DNA from: Alphaproteobacteria bacterium | GTDB lineage: Bacteria > Pseudomonadota > Alphaproteobacteria > Rhizobiales > Aestuariivirgaceae | Reading direction: 5' to 3' | NCBI GenBank assembly: GCA_005884715.1 | Contig: VAZZ01000051.1 | Span: forward strand, 1-14,198 | Length of the DNA: 14,198 nucleotides | Shown here: positions 1-6,184 of the stretch, in pieces | Position numbering within the stretch: position 1 is the stretch's first letter | Layout: each line of letters opens with the position of its first letter | Made by a program: the position numbers and the translations under genes | Notes under the pieces: model-generated | The model's database searches: none | Seen by the model: only the letters and a program-made list of their open reading frames with translations | Told to the model about the DNA's origin: nothing

Positions 1-1198
1 GGCCATCTGGACGCGGCCGAAAGCCGACATCACGCCCGACCAGTACAAGGAATTCTTCGGCCATATCACTGGCGCCTATTCCGACCCGGCGCTGACGCTG
101 CACTACAAGGCGGAAGGGCGGCATGAATATACCGTGCTGCTGTTCGTGCCGGGCGAGAAGCCCTTCGATCTCTATGACCCGGAGCGGCGCGGACGACAGA
201 AACTCTATGTGCGGCGCATCTTCATCACCAATGACGCCGAATTGCTGCCGCCATACTTGCGCTTCGTCAGGGGCGTGATCGATTCAGAGGACATGCCGCT
301 CAATATCTCGCGCGAGATGCTGCAGCACAATCCGCAAGTGGCGGCGATCCGCAAGGCTGTCACCAACAAAGTGCTGGCCGAGCTCAAAAAATGCTTCGAG
401 ACCGACGCGAAGAAGGCAGACGACATTTGGGCCGCCTTCGGCCCGGTGATCAAGGAGGGCCTCTATGAGGATATGGAGCGGCGCGACCAGCTCTATGAGA
501 TCGTCCGCTTCAACACGACGAAGCGCGAAGGCGTGACCCTCAAGGACTATGTCTCAGACCTCAGGCAAAACCAGACGGCGATCTATTATCTCACCGCCGA
601 GGATGCGCAGAAGGCCAAGGCGAGTCCGCAGCTCGAAGGGTTCCGCGCCCGCGGCATCGAAGTGCTGCTCCTCACCGATGCGGTCGATTCGTTCTGGGTG
701 CGCATGGCGCTGGGCTTCGATGGCAAGCCGTTCAAGTCGGTGACGCAAGGAGCGGCCGATCTCGATCTGATCGCGCTCGAAAAGGAGGCCCGCAAGGGCG
801 ATGCCGATGAGGCGGCGACCGCGACGCTGATCGCCGTGCTCAAGCAGTCACTGGGTGATTCCATCGCCGACGTGCGCAAGTCATCGCGGTTGACCGACAG
901 CCCGGTCTGTCTCGTCGCCGGCGACGGCGCGCTCGACCGCACGCTGGAAAAGCTTCTGGCGCGGCAGGGGACGACGGATGTCAAGGTCTCCAATCCGGTG
1001 CTCGAGATCAATGCCGGCCACGCGCTGATCCAGTCGCTGGCGGCAACCGCCAAAAAGCGCGGCGCCTGTCCCGAGCTCGGCGAGGCTTCCGGCCTCCTGC
1101 TCGATCTCGCCCGGGTGATGGATGGTGAACGCGTCGCCGATCCGGTGAAATTCGCGGGAACCGTCAGTGCCCTGATGCAGAAGGCTTTTGGCGTGTAG
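1..1198 (+). CDS. htpG: Molecular chaperone HtpG (Hsp90), 3' part, cut by the window edge
   Basis: This is the C-terminal 398 residues of bacterial Hsp90, a cytosolic ATP-dependent homodimeric chaperone. The frame is open from base 2 with no start, so roughly the first 230 residues, including the GHKL ATPase domain, lie outside the window. The visible part begins in the middle domain with ALWTRPKADIT, and continues through KLYVRRIFI, the hallmark YLRFVRGVIDSEDMPLNISRE, and GIEVLLLTDAVD. The end, ARVMDGERVADPVKFAGTV, is the C-terminal dimerisation region. All of these match the E. coli HtpG pattern as I remember it. The gene stops with TAG and is convergent with the next gene, only 17 bases away. 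A weak hairpin (6-bp arms GCGGGA at 1205-1210 and TCCCGC at 1221-1226) lies at the junction. The identification is secure; upstream regulation cannot be seen. Confidence 0.95.
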   Translation, partial: AIWTRPKADITPDQYKEFFGHITGAYSDPALTLHYKAEGRHEYTVLLFVPGEKPFDLYDPERRGRQKLYVRRIFITNDAELLPPYLRFVRGVIDSEDMPLNISREMLQHNPQVAAIRKAVTNKVLAELKKCFETDAKKADDIWAAFGPVIKEGLYEDMERRDQLYEIVRFNTTKREGVTLKDYVSDLRQNQTAIYYLTAEDAQKAKASPQLEGFRARGIEVLLLTDAVDSFWVRMALGFDGKPFKSVTQGAADLDLIALEKEARKGDADEAATATLIAVLKQSLGDSIADVRKSSRLTDSPVCLVAGDGALDRTLEKLLARQGTTDVKVSNPVLEINAGHALIQSLAATAKKRGACPELGEASGLLLDLARVMDGERVADPVKFAGTVSALMQKAFGV

Positions 1199-1215
1199 GC
1201 GATTGCGGGAACCGG

Positions 1216-1527
1216 TCAGATCCCGCTGCACACATCGCGCTCAGGGGGCACGTCGCCGGGATGGACCAGGGTCACATAGGCCGGGCCATATATCGTCGTG
1301 ATGCTGATCCGGTGCAGCCGTGCGCCGGCGAGGCGTCCGTCCTTGCCGTCTGATGCGACAAAGATCGGCATCTGCGGCCTAGGCGGTACGGGAGGCCCTT
1401 CGAGAAGCCCCTGCGCCAGCACGTTGAGACGCGGCGAGGGGAGCGAACCGGCAATGGCTGCCGTAGCGGCAAGGGCGGCGAGCCCGAGAACGAGGAGAAA
1501 GCGGCGGGAAATCATGGGCGGCATCAA
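1216..1527 (-). CDS. Small predicted secreted or periplasmic protein of unknown function
   Basis: This 103-residue frame starts at ATG 1527; an equally good start is Met5 at 1515, just before ISRRF. The N-terminus looks like a Sec signal peptide: an Arg pair (residues 8-9), a hydrophobic core (about 10-25), and an AIA-G cleavage pattern near residues 24-27. The mature part is about 77 residues, with a Pro-rich stretch (PPVPPRPQMP, about 45-54), a short basic and hydrophobic segment, and a lone Cys at residue 100. I do not recognise a family. It is convergent with htpG and divergent from leuC, with 155 bases between it and leuC. The signal peptide and tight placement favour a real gene, but there is no homology evidence. 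It could be a lineage-specific envelope protein. Confidence 0.55.
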   Translation of the reverse strand: MMPPMISRRFLLVLGLAALAATAAIAGSLPSPRLNVLAQGLLEGPPVPPRPQMPIFVASDGKDGRLAGARLHRISITTIYGPAYVTLVHPGDVPPERDVCSGI

Positions 1528-1578
1528 CGCATGTCATTGTGGCAGTCTTGGGATGCGCCGGAAGCGGGCGGCCCGGGT

Positions 1579-1606
1579 TTGACACCTAAGGCAATGCCGG
1601 TAAAAG
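1579..1606 (+). promoter_or_regulatory. Candidate sigma-70 promoter for leuC
   Basis: A perfect -35 hexamer TTGACA (1579-1584) is followed after 16 bases by TAAAAG (1601-1606, 4 of 6 matches to TATAAT). This would start transcription near 1613, about 70 bases before leuC. The -10 lies in the loop of the inverted repeat at 1587-1617, which would suit repression by a protein bound there. This is inference from consensus only. Confidence 0.4.
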
Positions 1607-1617
1607 GCATTGCTTTA
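1587..1617. repeat. Long inverted repeat between the divergent genes (operator or attenuator candidate)
   Basis: The arms are TAAGGCAATGCC (1587-1598) and GGCATTGCTTTA (1606-1617), separated by a 7-base loop. They match at 11 of 12 positions, and the exception is a G-T pair that would still pair in RNA. The inner eight pairs are perfect. The repeat overlaps the candidate leuC -10 box and lies between two divergent genes. It could be an operator dyad, or an RNA hairpin followed by a short T run. Confidence 0.6.
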
Positions 1618-1682
1618 CGCGTGGTCCGCACAATCTTATGAGGATCAGGCTCGAAAATGGCGAGTGAACAGGAAGTTTTGCG

Positions 1683-3086
1683 ATGGCAGCGCGCACGCTT
1701 TATGACAAGATCTGGGACGATCATCTGGTGGATGAGCAGCCGGACGGCACCTCACTTCTCTATATCGATCGCCACCTTATCCATGAGGTGACGAGCCCGC
1801 AGGCATTCGAAGGCCTGCGCATGACGGGCCGCAAGGTGCGCCACCCCGAGAAGACGCTGGCGGTCGTCGACCACAATGTGCCGACGACCGACAGGAGCCA
1901 TGGCATCGCCGAGCCCGAAAGCCGTATCCAGGTCGAGACGCTGGCGCAGAATGCCAGGGATTTCGGCATCGAATATTACGATGAGCGCGATCGCCGCCAG
2001 GGCATCGTGCATGTTGTCGGTCCCGAACAAGGGTTCACTCTGCCTGGCACCACCATTGTCTGCGGCGACAGCCACACCTCCACCCATGGCGCCTTCGGGG
2101 CGCTGGCGCATGGCATTGGCACCTCGGAGGTCGAGCATGTGCTCGCAACCCAGACGCTGATCCAGAAGAAGGCCAAGAACATGCTGGTCCAGGTTGATGG
2201 CGCCCTCGCCACGGGCGCCACCGCCAAGGACATCATCCTCGCCATCATCGGCGAGATCGGCACGGCCGGCGGCACGGGATCCGTTATCGAATATGCGGGC
2301 GAAGCGGTGCGCGGCCTATCCATGGAAGGGCGCATGACGATCTGCAACATGTCGATCGAAGGCGGCGCCCGCGCCGGCATGATCGCCCCCGACGAGAAGG
2401 CCTATGCCTATCTGAAGGACCGTCCGAAATCGCCCAAGGGTGCTGACTGGGATGCGGCGCGGCGTTACTGGGACACGCTCAGGACCGATGACGGCGCCCA
2501 TTTCGACCGGGTGGTAAAGCTCGATGCCCGTTCGCTGCCGCCCATCGTCTCCTGGGGCACGAGCCCGGAAGATGTAGTCTCGGTCGAGGGTGCCGTGCCC
2601 AATCCGGACGACATCGCGGACGAGGGCAAGCGCCAGTCGAAATGGCGGGCGCTCGATTATATGGGTCTCAAGCCCGGCACGAAGATCACCGACATTTCGC
2701 TCGACATGATCTGGATCGGCTCCTGCACCAATGGCCGTATCGAAGATTTGCGCGCCGTCGCCAAGATCGTCGAGGGCCGCAAGATCCATGACCGGCTGAA
2801 GGGCATGATCGTGCCGGGTTCCGGACTGGTAAAGGTGCAGGCGGAAGCCGAAGGCCTCGACAAGATCTTCACCGCCGCCGGTTTCGAATGGCGCGAGCCT
2901 GGCTGTTCCATGTGTCTTGGCATGAATCCCGACCAATTGAAGCCCGGCGAGCGCTGCGCGTCGACGTCGAACCGAAACTTCGAAGGCCGCCAGGGTTATA
3001 AGGGCCGCACCCATCTGGTATCGCCGCAAATGGCCGCCGCTGCCGCCATTGCTGGTCATTTCGTCGACGTAAGGACGTGGCATTAG
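1683..3086 (+). CDS. leuC: 3-isopropylmalate dehydratase, large subunit
   Basis: LeuC pairs with LeuD to form isopropylmalate isomerase, a cytosolic [4Fe-4S] enzyme. It converts 2-isopropylmalate to 3-isopropylmalate in leucine synthesis. The product has 467 residues, against 466 in E. coli. The N-terminus TLYDKIWDDHLV is typical of the family. VCGDSHTSTHGAFG and GTSEVEHVLATQT are aconitase-superfamily blocks. The three cluster cysteines are at 348 (IGSCTNGR), 408 and 411 (GCSMCLGMN). An AGGAAG ribosome-binding site lies about 8 bases before the ATG. LeuD, its obligate partner, is not adjacent but lies 4.9 kb downstream (8008-8613), so the subunits come from separate transcription units. The C-terminus FVDVR is also as expected. 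Nothing suggests loss of function. Confidence 0.98.
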   Translation: MAARTLYDKIWDDHLVDEQPDGTSLLYIDRHLIHEVTSPQAFEGLRMTGRKVRHPEKTLAVVDHNVPTTDRSHGIAEPESRIQVETLAQNARDFGIEYYDERDRRQGIVHVVGPEQGFTLPGTTIVCGDSHTSTHGAFGALAHGIGTSEVEHVLATQTLIQKKAKNMLVQVDGALATGATAKDIILAIIGEIGTAGGTGSVIEYAGEAVRGLSMEGRMTICNMSIEGGARAGMIAPDEKAYAYLKDRPKSPKGADWDAARRYWDTLRTDDGAHFDRVVKLDARSLPPIVSWGTSPEDVVSVEGAVPNPDDIADEGKRQSKWRALDYMGLKPGTKITDISLDMIWIGSCTNGRIEDLRAVAKIVEGRKIHDRLKGMIVPGSGLVKVQAEAEGLDKIFTAAGFEWREPGCSMCLGMNPDQLKPGERCASTSNRNFEGRQGYKGRTHLVSPQMAAAAAIAGHFVDVRTWH

Positions 3087-3159
3087 CTTATGTTGCACTG
3101 CCGCAATTGCTAATGCTTATTTAAAAATGACTGCAAGTTCTGCGACCGTCCGACCGCGG

Positions 3160-3186
3160 GGAACTTGGCGTTTTATCCAAAGTTCC
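3160..3186. repeat. Hairpin downstream of leuC, with GGAAC at its 5' edge
   Basis: GGAACTTGG (3160-3168) can pair with CCAAAGTTCC (3177-3186) with one bulged base and an 8-base loop. No T run follows, so it is a poor rho-independent terminator for leuC. GGAAC followed 17 bases later by GTT also resembles an alphaproteobacterial EcfG (general stress sigma) promoter. Because of the symmetry, the same reading holds on both strands. Both readings are weak. Confidence 0.35.
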
Positions 3187-3231
3187 AGTCACACTTCATC
3201 GGAAGTGAAAGAAGAGTAACGCTACCGCCGA

Positions 3232-3260
3232 TTAACGGTTGATGAACGGACCATTAAGGG
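3232..3260 (+). promoter_or_regulatory. Three phased CtrA-like boxes, T(T/G)AA(C/G)GG, every 11 bp
   Basis: TTAACGG (3232-3238), TGAACGG (3243-3249) and TTAAGGG (3254-3260) recur with exactly 11-bp spacing. This reads as TTAA-N7-TGAA-N7-TTAA. The known binding consensus of CtrA, the alphaproteobacterial cell-cycle regulator, is TTAA-N7-TTAA, so each adjacent pair matches 7 of 8 bases. The boxes lie just upstream of the small-protein and metallopeptidase cluster. The phasing is seen in the sequence; the link to CtrA is inference. Confidence 0.4.
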
Positions 3261-3285
3261 TTATGTCATCAGCGAGGCGCTAAGG

Positions 3286-3489
3286 TTGATTCCAAGTTCA
3301 ACCTTTGTGTTTCGTGGCGGGGAGATTACTTCACAAACGGCGGATACGCGGTTCTTGCGCCGGGTACTGATGGTTCTTGTCATCCTGACAGTGGTGACCG
3401 GCAGCGTCGCGGCCTATACAACCGTAAATGCGATGACCGCCCAAGGAATCGATCTCTGCCAGATAACCGGCTTTCTCTGCAGCAGCTGA
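3286..3489 (+). CDS. Small predicted single-pass membrane protein
   Basis: The 67-codon frame opens with TTG at 3286; ATG at 3370 would give a 39-residue version. Neither start has a convincing ribosome-binding site. The chain has a basic patch (RFLRR, residues 22-26), one hydrophobic segment (about 27-45), and a short tail with Cys58 and Cys65 (DLCQITGFLCSS). This fits a signal-anchor mini-protein with its two cysteines outside the cytoplasm. Its TGA (3487-3489) overlaps CTG 3486-3488, the likely beginning of the conserved metallopeptidase reading frame, as CTGA. A similar GTGA overlap joins the metallopeptidase to the next gene. I recognise no family. The hydrophobic anchor and the position support it, but a non-coding leader is possible. 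Confidence 0.45.
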   Translation: MIPSSTFVFRGGEITSQTADTRFLRRVLMVLVILTVVTGSVAAYTTVNAMTAQGIDLCQITGFLCSS

Positions 3490-3551
3490 GCCGCCTCGAA
3501 GCGCCATCGCTCGAGGAATTTGATGCGCTGGCCGCAGAGGCCTATGCGCGC

Positions 3552-3884
3552 ATGCCCAAGACCTTTCACGATCTTGCCGGCAATATCATCATCCGGGTGC
3601 AGGATTTCCCGGAAGACGATGTGCTCAATGACATGAAGGTTGAGAGCGAATTCGACCTGCTCGGGCTGTTCCAAGGCGTGGGTCTTGCCCAGGCCGAGGA
3701 GCTTTCCCATACTGGGGCGCTGCCCAATATGATCTTCCTCTACCGGCGTCCCATTCTCGATTATTGGGCCGAGCATAGAGAGACGCTGGGCGCCATTGTC
3801 AGCCATGTCCTGATACATGAGATCGGGCATCATTTCGGCCTGTCGGACTCCGATATGGAGCGGATTGAAAGAGAAGCATCGTGA
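3552..3884 (+). CDS. Zinicin-like metallopeptidase family protein (DUF1025 type)
   Basis: This small soluble zinc-peptidase-like protein has no firmly known substrate. From ATG 3552 it has 110 residues, with HExxHxxGxxD at residues 89-99 (HEIGHHFGLSD): two His and one Asp as metal ligands and Glu90 as the catalytic base. ESEFDLLGLFQG and PNMIFLYRRPILDYW are conserved blocks of the family. The frame stays open upstream and encodes LSRLEAPSLEEFDAL and AAEAYARM, which match the usual N-terminus of relatives (x-APSL-x-E). The true protein is therefore probably about 132 residues, from near 3486. No ATG, GTG or TTG exists in that extension, only CTG at 3456, 3477 and 3486. I list ATG 3552 as the conservative start. 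The stop overlaps the next gene as GTGA. Confidence 0.85.
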   Translation: MPKTFHDLAGNIIIRVQDFPEDDVLNDMKVESEFDLLGLFQGVGLAQAEELSHTGALPNMIFLYRRPILDYWAEHRETLGAIVSHVLIHEIGHHFGLSDSDMERIEREAS

Positions 3885-4087
3885 AGAAGACCGAGCGTGA
3901 GGAAGAAGCCCGCGCCACGCTGAGGAGGCTCGATCAGCAATCGGAGAAGATCCTCGGCGCCCAGCCGATCGAAGAGGCCGAGAACGACAGGATCGAGATA
4001 CTCGGCAAGCGCATCGCGCGTATCGTATCCATAATCGTCCTTGTCGTCCTCGTCGTCTATCTGTGGCGCACCTATCTGAGCGGCTGA
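3881..4087 (+). CDS. Tail-anchored small membrane protein
   Basis: This 68-residue protein starts with GTG 3881, overlapping the metallopeptidase TGA (3882-3884) as GTGA, so the two are probably translationally coupled. Residues 1-44 are strongly charged and helical in character, rich in Glu, Lys and Arg, possibly a short coiled coil. Residues about 46-62 (RIVSIIVLVVLVVYL) form one hydrophobic segment, followed by the short tail WRTYLSG. It looks like a C-terminal-anchored protein with its charged head in the cytosol. I recognise no family. The coupling suggests it could tether or control the peptidase, which is inference. Its stop abuts the stop of the convergent aldo/keto reductase. Confidence 0.65.
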   Translation: MKKTEREEEARATLRRLDQQSEKILGAQPIEEAENDRIEILGKRIARIVSIIVLVVLVVYLWRTYLSG

Positions 4088-5095
4088 TCAGGCCGCGTGG
4101 GGGCGCTCGCTGTCGAGATGCGCCAGCTGTGCTTCGGCATAGCGGCCTCCAGCAGCAGCATCCTTCGGCACCGCTTTCTCGATCGCCGCCAGGTCCGAAT
4201 CCGAGAGGCGCATATTCAATGCGCCGAGAGATTCAGCAAGCTGGTCGCGCTTGCGGGCGCCGATGAGGGGGACGATGTCCGGCCCACGCGATGCCACCCA
4301 GGCTATGGCGATCTGAGCCACCGTCGCGCCCAACCGGCTCGCTACCTGGCGCAAGGCCGCGACCAGCGCCAGATTGCGATCGACATTGCCAGCCTGAAAG
4401 CGCGGGCTCATGCTGCGGAAATCACCATTGCCGGCGCTCTTCTTCGTCCAGTGGCCACTGATCAGGCCGCGGGACAGCACGCCATAGGCAGTGACGGCGA
4501 TGCCGAGTTCGCGGCAGGTAGACAGAATGCCGTCCTCGATGCCGCGCGAGATGAGCGAATATTCGATCTGAAGGTCGCAGATGGGATGGACCTTGGCCGC
4601 CTTCCTGATCGTATCGCTGCCGACTTCGGAGAGGCCGATATGGCGTATGAAGCCAGCCTTCACCAGATCGGCGATGGCGCCAACCGTGTCCTCGATCGGG
4701 ACCTGGGGATCGAGCCGAGCCGGACGATAAATATCGATATGATCCGTTTGGAGGCGCTGCAGCGAATAAGCGAGGGCCGTCTTCACTGCGGCCGGCCTTG
4801 AGTCAAAGCCGATCCAGCCGCCCGCCGGATCGCGCTGGGCGCCGAACTTCACGCTTAAGACCACATCTTCGCGACGCCGGGCCTTCAGGGCTTCGGCGAT
4901 GAGGAGTTCATTATGGCCCATGCCATAAAAATCGCCGGTGTCGAGGAGGTTTATACCGACATCGAGCGCCTGGTGAAGGGTGGCGATGCTCTCGGAACGG
5001 TCGGCGGGACCATAGATTGCGGACATGCCCATGCAGCCAAGGCCGAAGGCGGAAACTTGCGGGCCAGTGCGGCCCAAAGGACGCTGCTCGATCAT
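4088..5095 (-). CDS. Aldo/keto reductase
   Basis: This is a cytosolic NADPH-dependent oxidoreductase of the aldo/keto reductase superfamily (TIM barrel); the substrate is unknown. I chose ATG 5095 (MIEQRPLGRTG) because GGAG lies 6 bases upstream, which gives 335 residues. Another in-frame ATG is at 5107, and the frame extends to 5200 without family-like sequence. LGCMGMSAIYGPAD, LLDTGDFYGMGHNE (Asp and Tyr of the catalytic set) and VVLSVKFG (Lys) are clear. The usual catalytic His block reads IYRPARLDP, so Ala stands where His is common. As I recall, a subfamily shares this. GLSEVGSDTIRKA and the C-terminal PLIGARKRDQL cofactor-binding region are intact. It is divergent from the LysR gene, which probably controls it. 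Confidence 0.93.
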   Translation of the reverse strand: MIEQRPLGRTGPQVSAFGLGCMGMSAIYGPADRSESIATLHQALDVGINLLDTGDFYGMGHNELLIAEALKARRREDVVLSVKFGAQRDPAGGWIGFDSRPAAVKTALAYSLQRLQTDHIDIYRPARLDPQVPIEDTVGAIADLVKAGFIRHIGLSEVGSDTIRKAAKVHPICDLQIEYSLISRGIEDGILSTCRELGIAVTAYGVLSRGLISGHWTKKSAGNGDFRSMSPRFQAGNVDRNLALVAALRQVASRLGATVAQIAIAWVASRGPDIVPLIGARKRDQLAESLGALNMRLSDSDLAAIEKAVPKDAAAGGRYAEAQLAHLDSERPHAA

Positions 5096-5151
5096 GGGAA
5101 ACTCCATTTGCAAGACAATACGATAATTGAGGTGATGCCACATTCCAGTTC

Positions 5152-5198
5152 GTGCGATAATCCGCTCAATCCCAAATAGGCTGTGCGGATAATCGAAC
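5152..5198. promoter_or_regulatory. Inverted-repeat operator candidate between the AKR and lysR genes
   Basis: The arms GTGCGATAATCCGC (5152-5165) and GCGGATAATCGAAC (5185-5198) are inverted copies matching at 12 of 14 positions, with a 19-base spacer. A third GATAAT (5122-5127) lies 34 bases upstream of the one in the left arm (5156-5161). The right arm ends one base before the lysR ATG. LysR-type regulators usually bind such dyads in the shared region of a divergent pair and repress their own gene. The repeat is visible; the regulator assignment is inference. Confidence 0.55.
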
Positions 5199-5199
5199 A

Positions 5200-6102
5200 A
5201 TGAGCAGGCCGGAATTCTCCGATCTCGACGCCTTCGTCGCTATCGTCCGGCATCGCAATTTCCGCCGCGCCGCCCGGGAGCGCGGCGTCTCGGCCTCGAC
5301 CTTAAGCCAGTCCGTCCGCGATCTCGAGGAGCGGCTGGGCGTGCGCCTTCTCAACCGCACCACCCGTTCTGTCACTCCGACGGAAGCGGGCGAGAGGCTC
5401 GCGGCGCGGCTCTCGCCGATCTTCTCGGAAATGAACGAGGCACTCGATGAGGTGAATGGCTTCCGCGATACGCCGAGCGGTACTTTGCGCCTCAATGTGC
5501 CAGGTGCTGCGCAACCCATTCTCGCCCCAATGATCGCCCGCTTTCTCTCAGGCCATCCGGGCATCCGTCTCGACATCACCGTCGACAACAACTTTGTCGA
5601 TGTCTTCGCCCAGGGTTTCGATGCCGGCATACGCTATGATGAAAGTCTGGCGCTCGACATGATCGCGGTTCCGATCGGTCCGCCCCAGCGCTATGCCGTC
5701 GTTGCTTCGCCCGAACTCGCCCAACGATATGGTTCGCCCGAGCGGCCCGAGGATCTCCTCACCCGCCCCTGCATCCGCCATCGTTTTCCGAGCGGCGCCA
5801 TACTGCCCTGGGAGTTCGAGAAGGATGGCGAGGTGGTGAAGATCGATCCCGATGCTCCTCTCGTCACCACAAGTCCGGACATTGCCATCCGCGCTGCCGA
5901 GGATGGGGTGGGCTGGTATGCGACATTCGAGGACTTCGTCCGGACCGCCATCGATGCCGGGCGTCTCGTCGAAGCACTGTCATCGTGGTGCCCGACTTTC
6001 CCCGGGCCATCGCTCTATTATTCGAGCCGCCGGCACGTGCCGGCACCGTTGCGGGCTTTCATAGAATTCGTGCGCTCCGAAGCGCAGCACGGTGACCAAT
6101 GA
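5200..6102 (+). CDS. LysR-family transcriptional regulator
   Basis: This 300-residue LysR-type regulator has the usual family length. Residues about 5-64 form the winged helix-turn-helix (FVAIVRHRNFRRAARERGVS, then STLSQSVRDLEERLGVRLLN and RTTRSVTPTEAG). A linker follows, then the periplasmic-binding-protein-like effector domain from about residue 92 (GTLRLNVPGAAQP ... FDAGIRYDESLALDMIAVPI) to the end. The RYDESL and PSGAILPWEFEKDGE pattern is that of regulators often found beside aldo/keto reductase and other oxidoreductase genes. It is divergent from the AKR gene, with 104 bases between starts and an inverted repeat inside. No strong ribosome-binding site precedes ATG 5200. Its 3' end is convergent with the davB-like gene. 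The effector is unknown. Confidence 0.95.
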   Translation: MSRPEFSDLDAFVAIVRHRNFRRAARERGVSASTLSQSVRDLEERLGVRLLNRTTRSVTPTEAGERLAARLSPIFSEMNEALDEVNGFRDTPSGTLRLNVPGAAQPILAPMIARFLSGHPGIRLDITVDNNFVDVFAQGFDAGIRYDESLALDMIAVPIGPPQRYAVVASPELAQRYGSPERPEDLLTRPCIRHRFPSGAILPWEFEKDGEVVKIDPDAPLVTTSPDIAIRAAEDGVGWYATFEDFVRTAIDAGRLVEALSSWCPTFPGPSLYYSSRRHVPAPLRAFIEFVRSEAQHGDQ

Positions 6103-6184
6103 AGACCGGGCGGCGCTGCCCGCGTTGCGAGAATTTAATGGCGACTTGCGTCGGGATGACGGATCGGGGAGCGAAGCGAATGCT

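Noticed and set aside
2316..3098. A 260-codon frame on the minus strand opposite leuC
   Set aside because: It is a shadow of leuC, whose cluster cysteines and family blocks are intact on the plus strand.
3160..3186. EcfG (general stress) promoter reading of the GGAAC hairpin
   Set aside because: GGAAC-N17-GTT fits loosely, but the match is symmetric on both strands, the -10 lacks the preceding C, and the hairpin explains the same bases. It is mentioned only as an alternative.
6103..6184. Terminator between the convergent lysR and lysine monooxygenase genes
   Set aside because: CGGGC and GCCCG form only a 5-bp stem with no T run, so it is too weak to list as a feature.
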